Source: Pinus tabuliformis
Lineage: Eukaryota; Streptophyta; Pinopsida; Pinales; Pinaceae
Direction of reading: 5' to 3'
Assembly: GCA_031772625.1 (NCBI GenBank)
Contig: CM062810.1
Location: 450,058,014-450,122,013, forward strand
Length of the DNA stretch: 64,000 nt
In this document: one piece after another, positions 1 through 11,792 of the stretch
How positions within the stretch are numbered: the stretch's first letter is position 1
Layout: each line of letters opens with the position of its first letter
Notes under the pieces: model-generated
What the model was told of the DNA's origin: nothing
Databases searched by the model: none
The model's input: the letters and a program-made list of their open reading frames with translations, nothing else
Program-made: the position numbers and the translations under genes

Positions 1-3000
1 CCTCCAAAAGACTCAAATATCATGTCAACATTAGGTCCATGCAAAGTACATCGTCCAAGGAGTGGCTCCAAATGCCCAAGTGTGACCATCAATTCAAGGC
101 ATGTACATAAGTCAATGTAATGTAGAAATTGAGTCATGTTGTATGTAAATGCCATTAAATTGACCACATTAGGTATCCTCCTCAACTTCAAAATAACTCG
201 TAGCATTCATGCCATTTCCCAAGTTTAGGTATGGTAGAATCATCATTAATCTCTATTAGGTGTGTCGGGACCAAAGAAGAGTGGTATTTCCCATGACACC
301 CATCAAGTAGTATGTGTGATGATAGATGGCATGGTATGGGGTTTGACTTCATGAATGATGTTACATAGTCATGTAAGGTTATGTAAGATATTCATCCACA
401 GGAACACTTTTGTAGAGGGAGTGCTTACGCATTGAGTTACCCTTTTCTTGTCATTATCTTAATATCCCTTTCCTACCATTTTCTTGTTTTCTTTCATTCC
501 CCTTGTTAAAAATATGCAACTACGGTCAAATTTCACTTTGGACAACTCATTTGATGGAGATGATGATGTCATTGAATTTCTCTTTTCGAGAGGACCAAAA
601 TCAATCTAAAGATCACTCAAATTGAATAAGGGAAAGTGTACTTATGAAGGAAAACCCACATATGCACATTTGAACAATGTCCGCCTTAAAGCAAATTGGA
701 CACCTTTGGAAGCCTATAAATACAAGTGACCTCAAGCTCATTTGGATATCACCAAGCATCTTCTTCTTCTCTTCTTCATTGATTGGCTTGCACAAGTCTG
801 AGGCAGGGATGACAAGAAAGGTTCGCAAAGATTCAAAATTACAGGTTTTGAGGTTCGCATCCATTTTAGGGTTTTGGGTTACAGTCGCTAGCTTGCCACA
901 AGGAAAATTCGACCACAATCGCAGGCATCACAGGCTCAAGGGAGCGACTGGAAACCTTCAGTCGCACGCACAACTCCTCATCCATGTGATCGGGAAGTTT
1001 GACTCAGATTTGATCGAGGACTGAAGTTGACCGCAGATGGGAAAAGTTGTCTCTGATATATTTTGATGCTGGAAACATATTTCTGAATATTGTTGGTTGT
1101 TTTGCTGGATGATATTGTATTGGGCTCATTGTACTCTCTGCTGAACATTTTATGACAATCTAATAGAAGAAGATTTTTCAAAGGGTTTTCCCCCTTAGTG
1201 GGGTTTTTCCCTGGTCTTTGACCAAATCTGGTGTCTCTTGTTGATGTGTTGATTGTCTCCTTTGTCATTGCATTTATTGTTCTATCTTCAATTACTGTTG
1301 ATGAATGGAAAGACTAATTGTATTTGAAAAGATTGCTAATTGAAGTATTGAATTGGGCTAAAGTAATTGATACAACATAGAACAATCTGAAAATTTAACA
1401 CCCCTTTTTAACTTCATTTCGCGGAGTCCCCTTTTCTTTCTTAAGTATTTTATTGCATGGGTTTTTGGGGTAATCTTATTTAGTCCTTTCTATTTATGTG
1501 TTTCATTGCATAGGAATTGGGGCAATGACCTCATAGCGAGCGGGTAGAGCTCAAGCTTTACTTTGGCTTTTGACTTATCATTCACATCCCTTCATTTTCT
1601 TTTTCACTTTCAACTTTATATCTTGATCCTTTTTATTTTTTTAATAAAGCTGCATCAACCTTGGACATTGAAACCCCTTCTTCTCATGGGATTATGAAGC
1701 ATGAACCCATATGTGTGACATGTAACAACCAACCCAAAAGAAAGGACAATGAAGATGGGAAAGATGGATTGCGATATGGACACATTACCCCTATCAAAGT
1801 CCCTTAGGAGTACCTCTTTGCCCAAGAGTGACTGCTCTTGACTAGAAGATGATTATGACCACCAAGGTGAAACAAGGCAAAAGGCACAACTTTGGAGCTT
1901 CATGATCCATTATCCAATTCAACCGATTGTCACTACGTTAATGCCCAAATACATCTATCACTAACACTTAATATGAGGCAATGAACAAATGTACCTCGTG
2001 TGTTGGTCACCATCAAATGAGTGAATTGATTGTGGTGTGAGGCATCCTTGGGCAACTGTCTGGCGAAACACTGATGTCCACTGTGGAACTGCCATTTGTG
2101 ATTAGGATCAAAGAAGGAAAATAAATTCCTGCAATTACCCCTAGATGGGAGGGGATAACAATGCCTATGTGGTTCATTTACTCGTTGTTTCAACCCCCAC
2201 CAAAGGTGTTAAGTGCCTAGCTGATATTGGTGTCATTGACACAAACAATCATATATCAATGAGACAATGCCCCCTGCTGTGAGAAATCAGAAATCCATCT
2301 CGTCTTAATGTTCCCAACACATGGTGTAGGGGGGTTGCTACCCATCCTCATTATTAACAAAAAAATGCGCAGACAGATGCCCTCACCAGGTTTCTCCCTT
2401 AAATGAGGGATTTGTTACTAAAGGACATTTATCCCTCAAGATTGACACATTTGTGGTGGTGGGTAACGATGCCTACTCATGCTTTTGATGCTGACTTTGT
2501 ATTGCTCTTCCTGGGCATCCATAGTTTGTGCTTCTTTCTGTAGACTTCTTATGGTACAACATTGCTGCTGGATTGCCTTTTTTCTTCTGATGTATTATCT
2601 ACTTCACTATCTAATTCTTACCCTTTTGGTTCATTCCCCTTTATATTCTTGTTTAGTCTTTCTATCTTTCTTTCTTAACCTAGGTTTTCAATCTGCTTTC
2701 AGGATGTTCTAGGTACTCCCTATTGTTATTGTTAAAACTTAAAACACTGTTCTTACTAGTCCCATTGAACTTTTTTAGTCACTTTTAGACATTAACATCA
2801 TTTCGTATGTGAATCTGACATATCAGTTGGCTTATAATCAATGATTCATCTATTATGGGACATGCCACTTGCTTAAATTAATCTTATTTGATTTCATATA
2901 TTTTATTGTTTTATAATCTAGATCTACAAAACTTTATTTCCACGTTTCTTTAGATCTACAAAAATTAATATCCACACTCTTTTAAATCTTAGTTTATTTT

Positions 3001-3249
3001 TTGTCAACATCGTCCTCTATCCCCTAAACATAGGGGTTATCCTCCAGCCCCATTGAACCTCGTCCCCTCTCTTTCCATTCTGTGGTCATTGGAACTTGGG
3101 TTAACGAAGGATTTCTTGGATGTACTTGAAATGAGTTTGAGACTCTAATTCTTTGACTTCAACTCGGAAGGAAAAAGATAAAAGAGTCACTAGAACCAAT
3201 TCTTTCAGGACTCAAGTTGTGTTGTCACATAAAATGAAGATGATAAAGA
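1..3249. other. No gene recognised; unassigned upstream region
   Basis: I recognise no coding exon in this stretch. Reading frames of up to about 115 codons occur on both strands (for example 677-1024 +), but they have no familiar motif and low-complexity or mixed composition. The missing first exon of the phosphatase gene at 4792-6797 could lie here or beyond the window edge; I looked for a membrane-anchor-type N-terminus and did not find a convincing one. A Ty1/copia-LTR-like piece is listed separately at 1170-1395. Confidence 0.4.
1170..1395 (+). mobile_element. Possible Ty1/copia LTR 3' (U5-like) remnant
   Basis: A run rich in GGTTTTCCC-type words around 1176-1215 (including CCCCCTTAGTGGGG), followed by T-rich text, resembles the U5 part of plant copia LTRs. 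The piece ends near 1391 with TTTAACA. No primer-binding site follows and no partner LTR was found, so this is at best an old solo fragment. Confidence 0.28.
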
Positions 3250-4225
3250 GATGGCAATAACTCAAGATTTTTGCATTATTGAACCACAAACAAGTTGGAA
3301 ACCAAGTAATGATTGCAAACACAATTCTTGTTTCATTGAAGCGTGTGTAGAAGATGTCAATTGTAGAGAAGATATTAAGGAAACTATAGATGAACATGCA
3401 ATTGTGTACTATGACCTACTAGTCAGGGTATCACTTGCAAGACATATAGAGTATGTTCTTGAATTAGAACCAGGAGCAGTACATATCGATGAAAAGCTGT
3501 ATCATCACCCATATCACCATAAAACCAAAGTAAAAGGCCTCGTGTGAACACCGAAAATTGTTCTTGAAGTGGTCAACCCAAGAAAATATTCTCACACAAT
3601 GCTTCTCAGTTTTGTGCCAAAGAAGGATCATTCCTTCTGAATCCTGATAATGAATTGCGGTCTAAACAAAGTTACTCTTTTATTAATGATTTGCTGGACT
3701 ATTTTCACTATTATGCCTAATATCTTGAACACTGGCAAATGCCCAAAATGGAATAATTGACGAGCAAACCAACAACACTCTAAAAGAGAACTCCCAGAAG
3801 TTAATTGGGTATTGTTTGTATTCGACCATGTTAAGTTACAGTTTAAAAGGGGAAGAATAGAGAATCTGCCCCCAAATTTAGGGTCTGTTCTACTATTAAA
3901 GAACACGGGCAAGGTCACTTACATCTTAGATCTATCAATTAATGGATGGCTCCTTGACTTGTTTCTTGTCTCTTGCATAAAAGAAGAATGTGTATTGCCT
4001 GTTACGGGGTGCAAACTGATTTAGTAGATTTGGAAGAAGGGAAGGTGATTTTAGAGCCCAAGGAAATGCTAGATATGCAAACAAAATGCCTACAATTAAG
4101 ACTTATGACCTGATTATCTGTTCAAGTAAAGAAATCTGCCTATTTTAAAGCCATTTTGGGAAAAAATGAAACTTTTCAGTGTTCACACACAACATCTTGC
4201 CCTAAACCTACTTTGAGGGCAAAGC
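3250..4225 (+). mobile_element. Ty3/gypsy fossil (pol fragments, chromodomain-like end)
   Basis: This is a decayed Ty3/gypsy retrotransposon remnant in the same orientation as the host gene. Three short conserved stretches identify it. At about 3420-3700 there is text of the kind that precedes and opens the reverse transcriptase (VPKKD, NKVT, INDLLD-like words). At about 3800-4000 there is the integrase C-terminal region (GKVTYILDL, followed by FLVSCIKE). At about 4020-4220 there is a chromodomain-like tail (EEGKVILEPKEMLD). The order RT, integrase end, chromodomain is that of chromoviral gypsy elements. It is heavily broken, with many interruptions and no LTRs recognised, so it should be old. 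It may sit in the first intron of the downstream phosphatase gene. Confidence 0.68.
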
Positions 4226-4791
4226 ATCTCTTACTGGATTTGCTATCTACCTCCTTGATTGTAATGAATAATTGATTCATGTTATTAAATTGGCATGACT
4301 GTTGTAGTGAATTGTCATCTCTAATGGATTGAATATAAATATAGATTTCATATCATCTCAGTAAAAGATACTTATTTCATTATATATCTGCTGTTTTGCT
4401 GAGACGTCTCTTCTTAGATATGATTGGCAAGAAGTAGCACTTAAAAGTCTTTTTTGCATTAATTGTTGAGCTTAGCATGAAGTGAGGTTTTTTGGGCAAC
4501 TAGTGTAAACAGAAGTTTGCTTTTTGAAAAAGTTCGTTTTTTTTTAAACGGTACAGCCTGTGGTCACAAATCAGCCCTACAATGCTCTCTACAATGGTTG
4601 GTGTGAATCAGAGGCCCATGCATGCCAGAGCAGCTCTGTTATGAATTGGGCCCACTTGAGCCTCATTTATGCAATTATCCCAACTTTGTTGTCTAACCCC
4701 TTGGACACATTTTCTTGATTTAAAAAATGTATGCAACTTTTCTCACGGTGGTTTTTAATGATATGCCATGTTGAATTTCTGTCTGTTTCAG
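4226..4791 (+). other. Noncoding stretch between gypsy fossil and first recognised exon
   Basis: I see no exon here. It ends in a pyrimidine-rich run and TTTCAG at 4786-4791, the splice acceptor of the first recognised phosphatase exon, so at least its right part should be intron sequence. Confidence 0.45.
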
Positions 4792-6797
4792 AGTCTGAAA
4801 CACCCATCCTTGGATGCTTTTTTTTCTTATCTATCGTGTATTGTTTCTGTGCCCTTCTATACGGCTTTCCTTCCTGTGCTCTTCTGGGTATGATCTCCTA
4901 TCTCAAACTTTCACAACTAATATTGTTTTATTTTAATAAAATCACATTGGGATTTTAAATGTTTGGCGGTAATGTAGTGGTTTTTTTGCATTTTTTGTTG
5001 CAGAGTGGCCACTGTAAATTAGGAAGACAGATGACCCTTCTCATTGCAGTTTGTAATTACACAGGGAATTGCTTTAAGGTTCGTTTGATTTCTAAACTCT
5101 ATACATGTGAGTAGACATTTATAATCTGCCATTATACCATTTGGTATAAATTTATTAGATCAGACAGTGGTCTTTTAGAAAGTTGTTTGGTGAGCCAAGG
5201 ACTAAACATGACTAAGGCCATTGTCCTTATACGGAACCGCTGTACAAATAGCATTGGTGTATTTATTTTGTGGATATGAACAATTACTCCATAGGAATTT
5301 ATCTCATAACCACAGGTTGGAAACATTAATTTCTACTCTAGATGATGCTAGCGTTTAGGATGAAATTAAGAAGTTACATAAATCATCTGAAGAGGATTGG
5401 TGTCTGTTTTTGAGGGTATATAAATATTGCCTTTTTGTCTCAAAATATCAGGATATAGTCTCAGCTCCAAGGCCTTCATCTCCACCTGTCAGAAGGCTGG
5501 TGAAAACTGAAGAAGAAAAGGAAAACGCAATGGAATACGGGTTGCCATCATCACATACTCTTAATACAATCTGTCTTTCTGGGTATGATGGGAATATTTC
5601 AAATTTCTTAACTAGGATAACATCCATCTATGAGAGTAAGAACCACTTTGTGTATGAATGCAGGTACTTGCTACATTATATTATCAACAACTTGAACGAT
5701 ACAAATGGTTTTGCCTTTAAGTTGGTGGTTATTTGTTTGTTGGTCACCTTGTCATTGCTAATTGGGATTGGTAAGTTGTGGGTAATAAGAAAATAGACCT
5801 ATTTTAGAATTTAGTTGTCAGATTTCCTCAACACAAACAGAATAATTCTATAACTTCAGTTATTGATCTGAACAACACTATTTTCCAGGAAGAATCTACC
5901 TTGGAATGCACTCATTAATAGATGTTGTTGTCGCTGCTGTCCTTGGCACAATTATTCTTGTTATCTGGTTTGCAGTCCAGGAAAGACTTGATTCTTTTAT
6001 TACTTCAGGCAAAAATGGTATGGAAAATATTCCTTGGCCATTTGATTACTTTGTTGATAGAATATAGATTTGGAAGCATAGAAATGAAAGGAATACATTG
6101 TTGTGTGTAGTCACATCCTTCTGGGCCAGCTTGGCATTTCTGCTGCTTTTTGCATATCCTACACCGGAGATACCCACCCCAAGCTTTGAGTTCCATGTTG
6201 CCTTCAATGGTGTTGCTTTAGGGGTGGTAAGTATATATCGTTAACTATGCCTTGTTTAACAAGCTTGTTAAGATAATTACTGCGCGATGATCTGGGTGAA
6301 ATTTTGTTAGGTTTTGATACCACTCTTCATACAGTTGATAAGATCCTCTCTTGTTTGCATAGGTAACTGGCATCAATCGCACTTTCTCAGAGTTCCACAA
6401 TGAGTATGTTCCAAAGCTTTTTGGCCAACAACTTGGCACAACCATGTTCGTGAAACGGATAATGATTGGACTTCCAATAATCCTAGTGGTGAAAGTTGTT
6501 AGCAAGGCATTGGCAAAAGGGTTGCTTCCACTGATCTGCAACCTCATGGGCATACCAATAAAATCTTCATCTTATATCCAACCAGTAAAAGGAGTGACTG
6601 TTTCCGCTGTAAAAACCCAGGGTGTTGGCCAATTATCTTTGAGTAGCAGGCAGTCAGGTTACTTGCAGAAGATTTTTCTTTCAACTCCCGAGGAGTGTTA
6701 TGATGTTGATACAGGCATCAGATTGTTACAATATGCAGGTCTATCATGGGCAGTGGTTGAATTAGTTCCCTTGGTATTTCAATCTATGGGATTGTGA
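4792..6797 (+). CDS. LPPD: Lipid phosphate phosphatase delta / sphingoid-base-1-phosphate phosphatase (7 exons, N-terminal exon not found)
   Basis: This host gene encodes a PAP2-family membrane phosphatase resembling Arabidopsis LPP-delta/SPP1, an ER enzyme that dephosphorylates long-chain-base 1-phosphates. Exons with GT-AG borders and continuous phase are 4792-4887, 5004-5078, 5452-5582, 5664-5770, 5889-6017, 6111-6226 and 6363-6797 (TGA 6795-6797), giving 362 residues. All three PAP2 motifs are present: KDIVSAPRP spanning the second and third recognised exons, LPSSHTLN in the third, and GRIYLGMHSLID with the catalytic His and Asp in the fifth. Several hydrophobic helices surround them. The C-terminus (VDTGIRLLQYAGLSWAVVELVP) matches my memory of the family. 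The plant protein is about 415 residues, so some 50-60 N-terminal residues are missing and must lie further upstream. I see no stop or frameshift, so the gene looks functional. The 81 nt intron at 5583-5663 is stop-free and in frame. Confidence 0.9.
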
Positions 6798-7689
6798 AAA
6801 ACCTATGTATCAATAGTGATTCTTTTGTAATATTTGAGTCGGACCTCCCATCTTTGAAATTTTATCAGGAAAGTGGGGAGGATGCACTATGTCTATTTTT
6901 CACGTAAACTGAGATTTGAATTCGAATGAGGCGGGTTGTGCATTCGATTGATCTGTTTCACGACAAGGGTTTAGCCAATTTCCTCGCTCTCTTTGTAGAT
7001 TAATGCCCATATATAGAAGTTAAGAGACCTCCTTTCTGGAGGAAAATATTTCCATGGAAGAAAAACTGTCACAACTAAGTTACTTTCATATTAAAACTAA
7101 AAGTTAATTAAAGGAATTTTGTTAGCGACTCTGGATGGTAGACGTATAATTGAAATAGTCCTTTTCAGAAACCAACTATCGTAAAATGTGGGGTAAATCC
7201 TTTCTTTCATTTGAGAGTAAAACCTGCTGTCAAATATGTACATATATTATAAAATTTGAGGTCAATCTATCCACTGTGAGTCTTAATTATGATGAAACAT
7301 CGAAGTTTATTAATTAATTATTATATAAACAAAATTCTGAATATTTTCGGGACACTTTATTGCAAATGTGTTGAATAAGAACTTAAAACACAACTATGTG
7401 ATTTATATTTATATTATTAATTTTTATTTTTAAAACATACAAATGGTATGAAAAATGAAATAAATTGTTAACTAGTATGGTATTTTTTATTTATATTTAT
7501 TTTTAAGACTGAGCAAATTATATGTTAAAGTTATTAATTACTAATATATGATTTTTAGTGCTTATTTGTGACTTTGTTGTGATAGTTTTTCTTGATAAAA
7601 TTTTGTAGTTTCTTTGTGACTATTTATAAAATTATGAATGTTCATGAAAGATGTTGACAAGTTAAGACGGGAATAAGTACAATATTGAT
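6798..7689. other. 3' flank of phosphatase gene, AT-rich, no gene
   Basis: The first few hundred bases after the TGA should hold the 3' UTR; I cannot place the poly(A) site. From about 7080 the sequence becomes very AT-rich with no reading frame of interest. Confidence 0.4.
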
Positions 7690-7936
7690 ATGAAAAATAG
7701 AGAGTGAGCTTTGAGGGTTAATTTAATTGGTCGAGTTCCTGTGGTTAAAGCATTTTTGCTATTGAGAGGTTACGGGTTCAATTATCTTGACACTCTCGAG
7801 TTGAGGTTCGTGATTGAGCCAGTGAGAAGTGATCCCTTCATATTGATTTACTTGGTACAAATATTTTATGGACATAGTAATAATCGATCTCCAATATTTG
7901 TGAACCACACATGAAAAATAAATAAATAAATAAATT
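7690..7936 (+). mobile_element. tRNA-derived SINE candidate
   Basis: An RNA polymerase III A-box-like word (TAATTTAATTGG, 7719-7730) is followed 44 bases later by a B-box-like word (GGTTCAATTAT, 7775-7785). Each matches the consensus at about 10 of 11 positions. The copy ends in an (AAAT)n tail at 7914-7936. ATGAAAAATA occurs at 7690-7699 and again at 7911-7920, which could be a target duplication, although it overlaps the A-rich tail. An open frame through it (7711-7914) is coincidental. It is too degenerate to be a working tRNA gene. Confidence 0.5.
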
Positions 7937-8307
7937 TATATGTAATATTTCAAGCCATTTCCATTCCAATTGAAACCAAGGGAAATAATATAAATAGAGA
8001 AATTAAATCCAATGTATATAAAAATATAAATGTAATAGCAAGCACCAAAGGCATTTGAAAATAATTGTTTTGTTTAAAAAAAAATGAAAATCCATATTAA
8101 TTTCTTAGAGTCTTTCAATTTTTTGAATACTAATATTATAGTTCATAATGGTCCAAGTTGTACATGTTTAAACTAAACTAGTAGTGCTAGCAACATGGCA
8201 TCACATGCATAAAATATAATATGAATGAAAGAATCACAGAGTGTAGGGCGGTATTGATGACATTTACAAACTCAAGTGGCTTTATTTCCAAAGGCTTGTA
8301 GAAAGTG

Positions 8308-8573
8308 TATTTCCACCACTTGATGTGGAAAAATGCTAAAGACATGTATAGGTTCAGGGGTACTATGAAATATTTTTATACTTGGCCCAATTTTTTCTAT
8401 TTTATATAATATGAAGGCCGTAACTTTTACATGTATTTCCACTTGTTCATGCAACATGTGGAGAAATGCTAAAGACATGTACGAGTTCATGTGTATTATG
8501 AACTATTTTTATACTTAGTCTAACTCTTTCTAATTTTATATAATATGAAAGTTGTAACTTTTACACGGTTAAA
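8308..8573. repeat. 133 bp tandem duplication, two diverged copies
   Basis: The words AAATGCTAAAGACATGTA (from 8331 and again from 8464) and ATAATATGAA mark two copies offset by 133 bases. The copies share most of their text but have clear substitutions, so the duplication is old. No coding content. Confidence 0.6.
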
Positions 8574-8616
8574 TTTGTTTTATTTATTCTTTCCCAATGA
8601 GTTTTTTTTTTTTTAA

Positions 8617-8732
8617 ATGTTTGTTATGATTTTCTTAAATTTTTTAGTTATATATTTTTAGGTTTATCTAATTGTTTTTTTTGAAAATGTTTGTTATGAT
8701 TTTCTTAAATTTTTTAGTTATATATTTTTAGG
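8617..8732. repeat. 70 bp-offset direct duplication (46 bp identical)
   Basis: The same 46 bases appear at 8617-8662 and 8687-8732, starting ATGTTTGTTATGATTTTC. They are identical as far as I can read, so this is a recent local duplication in T-rich sequence. Confidence 0.75.
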
Positions 8733-8957
8733 CTTATTAATTTTTTTTTTAAGTAATATTTATTATTCAGAAAAAAATATATACATCTGATATTTCAAAA
8801 AACATGTGGTCTCACTCTGATCGGGTTTGTTGACCATAGTCCACAGAAGGTGGCAAAAATACAAAAGAGATGTCAGTAATAATGTCCACAAACGAGAGGG
8901 CCAGAGGGCCATAGACTTCAATAAACAAACAAAATATAAAGAAAACCAGAGGACATA

Positions 8958-9704
8958 CTAATTGTATGAGGTGACAAAAGTTAGGTTGTCTGGGACAGTT
9001 CTTGGAGGAGGCAGAGGATTGAAGTTGCACTGAACGTGCCCTTTGAAATGCACCATCCAATTCTCCAGCTTTTCCACTTTCTCCACTAGATGGTTTTGTC
9101 CTCGCCAGACTACCACCACTCGCTCCCTGACCTGGCACTGGAAGTAATGCATGTGATCCAATGTTGCCATCAGCTCATCGTGCTTTTCCCGATTAATTCG
9201 TTCTGCCGCATCTACCCGGTCCACCAAGGATTGGATTAGGCCTCGACAGTTTTCCAAGCAGCAATGTTGTAATCCCTGTGGGTCTGGGGCGTCACAACGA
9301 CCATCGTTTTGAGCTGTATGAGCTCTCTTGCGCCCACCACCCCTTCGATAGCCAAGAGTTTGCGTACTGCTACTAGTGTGGCGTGTCTTCCTGCCGCCAC
9401 GCTGAGTCAACTGCCCCAGACTCCTATCACCTCCTTGGGAGGTTGGGCGTCGACCACCGTGAAGTCCGCCACCTCGCCCTTTGCGTGATCCAGTACCTGC
9501 ACCCTGAGCCTTGCCCACCGGTTTGCTCCTGCTTCCATCCACCATGGTTTCCAATGCAAGGGCCTCCTCCCTCCTTGTCCCTGGCTTCACCAGGAGGCTA
9601 GGCCACCTCTGTCGAGGATTAGGATGCATTCGCTGCCACCCAAGTGCGCCCAATTCAACCGAGAGTGCTGTCCTGTTTGCTAAATTGAATTGCTGCCCTC
9701 CCAT
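8958..9704 (-). CDS. Unrecognised 248-codon reading frame in a GC-rich island
   Basis: I do not recognise this protein. The frame starts at ATG 9704-9702 and runs 248 codons. Residues about 35-135 are rich in Arg, Gly and Ser (basic, probably disordered). Residues about 150-230 are mostly charged and helical with heptad-like spacing (LVDRVDAAERINREKHDEL, then VEKVEKLENW), suggesting a coiled coil. Base composition is far richer in GC than the AT-rich DNA on both sides, so it looks imported, perhaps part of an element or a captured gene fragment. Other short minus-strand frames follow upstream (9719-9997, 9954-10154, 10176-10448) but do not join in phase. It could equally be a chance frame in GC-rich repeat DNA. 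Confidence 0.25.
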   Translation of the reverse strand: MGGQQFNLANRTALSVELGALGWQRMHPNPRQRWPSLLVKPGTRREEALALETMVDGSRSKPVGKAQGAGTGSRKGRGGGLHGGRRPTSQGGDRSLGQLTQRGGRKTRHTSSSTQTLGYRRGGGRKRAHTAQNDGRCDAPDPQGLQHCCLENCRGLIQSLVDRVDAAERINREKHDELMATLDHMHYFQCQVRERVVVVWRGQNHLVEKVEKLENWMVHFKGHVQCNFNPLPPPRTVPDNLTFVTSYN

Positions 9705-10860
9705 CCACCAGACTGAACTTAAGGTTCCTCACCTGCTCCAATGCGCGATGGTAGCTCCATAGCTCCGCTCATAAGTCCGCCCAAAATGGGTTCGGGGAGA
9801 AGGTGGAAGCAGGAGTGGATTGTCCCCATCCTGCAAAACCTAGAAAGAATTGTGCCAACCGTGAGATAGGGTCGCGCTCTTGGAGCTTGGGGAGTCCACT
9901 CGACCACCGCCGCTAGCACCACCTTCACATTACCTGCCACACCAGTCACCCCACTACCAGGAGGATGACAATTCTCCAGAAGCTTGACGCTTCCCAAACA
10001 CCGCCCTCACCATGGCACTACTAACTTTTACAGAGACACTTCTTACCCCAAATGAACTAGAAATAGCATTTGCCTTCACACAACGCCTACCAACCCAGTC
10101 CAGCTCTGCAAGGCCTAAAAAAAACAAGGAGTTGGTCTCTTTTATACGCATCAAACTACAATTCCCTGCAGAAAATCAAGAAACCACCAATTCTGTCACG
10201 CCTTCGACGCCTCTTTCATCATCGCGCAAGAGGCCGAGTATAGTTCCACCACCAACCCTGAGCACTGAAACGAAATCCAACACCTTCCTCATCCCACTTA
10301 TCAAAACGATATCACTTCCCTTTCCCAATGCCCTGTTAATACTCACACGCTTGAGATCTAAAGCTCGTGTACGCCATTCTCTCCTCTGTATGCTATGAGT
10401 GGACCGGGAGATACGACCCTCCCCAGCAATCCATTTGTCACTCCTCATGGGGCTCGATGGCCATGTTAGTCTCGGTTCTCACCTCGTCGGGAAAGACATA
10501 TCCAATTTTGATATAGTGACTATGTTCAATTTAATAGATGATGTATCTTGACATATTTTTTGCATTACTTTGTTAATTTTTTTAAAAACACAAAGATACA
10601 TCCTAAAAATAATCGGGCGCAGTCTAAGAAAGTCGGGCGTTTGTATTTTCCATGAAAGTCTGCTAATTAGTTCCCAAGTTTGGTCCTGGTCCACGACTCG
10701 GCGGACTAAGAAAAACAGTTTAGGTAAATGCGGAAACTCACTATCTAAAGACCTCGGGGACGTTTATTTGTCTCTCGATTCTGATTTTTGGCAGCGTTCA
10801 CACTTATATTCCGCTTTCCGCCGGACGTTCAGTTAGTTAGGACCTTTCTTCATAGCTTTG
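9705..10860. other. Rest of GC-rich island; no gene recognised
   Basis: This continues the GC-rich block that begins near 8958. Short overlapping frames occur on both strands, none recognised. The island grades into A/T-rich sequence near 10860. No terminal inverted repeats or target duplication were noticed at the two edges. Confidence 0.35.
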
Positions 10861-11306
10861 TCATAGTGGTATCATATGAACAAAAAAAAATGTTCTTGAA
10901 AAAAATCCAAAGAAAAAGAATTAACAAATGCAATTAAAATGAGGTTTAAAGAAAAAGAAGAGAAATATAAATAAAGAAAAGCTTCAATAAGTAAAGTTTG
11001 CGCCTCTCTTTTTGAATGTGACCATTGTTTTAATAGATTAAAGTGGAAATACCTAACGAGATACTATGACAAAGCACACTTGAATGTATTGCATAAATAT
11101 GCATATAAGGAGATAGGAGAAAAAAACAATTGAGCATATAACAAAGTTAATGATCAAATGAGAACTATTACCTCAAAACGAGAATTCTAACAAAAAAACC
11201 CAAAAAGAACATGAAAAAGCAAGTTGAAAATGAAAAGTGTTGATGCTAGAATAATATATATATATATATATTTTCGTTCGGGGTAAATTTTCAACATTTT
11301 TTAATA
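10861..11306. other. AT-rich sequence with (AT)n run, no gene
   Basis: A-rich text without useful reading frames. An (AT)n microsatellite lies at about 11252-11270. Confidence 0.6.
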
Positions 11307-11695
11307 ATGACGTTAAAGATGAAATATCATGACTTCAAAAAACTTTAAAATTTCAATGATTTTCAAGCATGACATTAAAGATAAAATATTTCGTCTTTGA
11401 AAAGCCTTGAAATTCTAACGATTTTTAGGCATGACATCAGATATGAAATATCATGTCTTTGAAAAACTTCAAAATTCCAACAATTTTTCAGTCATGGTGT
11501 TAAAGAAAAAATACTTATCACTGTTTTCAACCATAGCGTTAAAGATAAAATATCATGATTTAGAAAAACATTAAAATCTTGACAATTTTTCAACCATGGA
11601 ATTAAAGCCAAAGAATATGACTACAAAAAACCTTAAGTTTTCAAAATATTTCAAACATGACATTATAGAAATTTTTTATGACTAAAAGAACTTAA
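11307..11695. repeat. Decayed 62 bp tandem repeat, seven units
   Basis: Units start at 11307, 11369, 11431, 11494, 11533 (a short 39-40 bp unit opening on this or the adjacent base), 11596 and 11657. Each opens with a word like ATGACATTAAAGATAAAATAT and carries an AATTTTTCAACC-like end. Spacing is 61-63 bases apart from the short unit. Divergence between units is high, so this is an old minisatellite relic. Confidence 0.75.
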
Positions 11696-11792
11696 AAAAT
11701 AAACACCTAAACGAAAGAGTCATTGTACCACGAGTAATTTATTTTTTAAATGTTAAATGTATAGCGATTTTAAAATCTTAGCCTAAGACAAC

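Noticed and set aside
2170-2330. Retropepsin-like text upstream of the 3.25 kb gypsy fossil
   Set aside because: The resemblance is limited to a few residues and needs gaps; it is not distinguishable from chance.
2479-2712. Hydrophobic 77-codon frame as the missing first exon of the phosphatase
   Set aside because: It has Cys/Leu-rich low-complexity text, no family similarity and no good donor in phase with 4792.
5410-5796. A single 128-codon phosphatase-like frame read straight through
   Set aside because: It starts in intron sequence and runs through a GT-AG intron (5583-5663) that happens to be stop-free, then past the donor at 5771. The spliced model matches the family better.
7719-7785. 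A functional tRNA gene
   Set aside because: A and B boxes are present but no acceptor stem or cloverleaf can be drawn; a SINE is the better reading.
8958-9704. Retrotransposon gag assignment for the GC-rich frame
   Set aside because: There is no zinc knuckle, no gag core motif, and no LTR or pol nearby. The coiled-coil impression alone is not enough.
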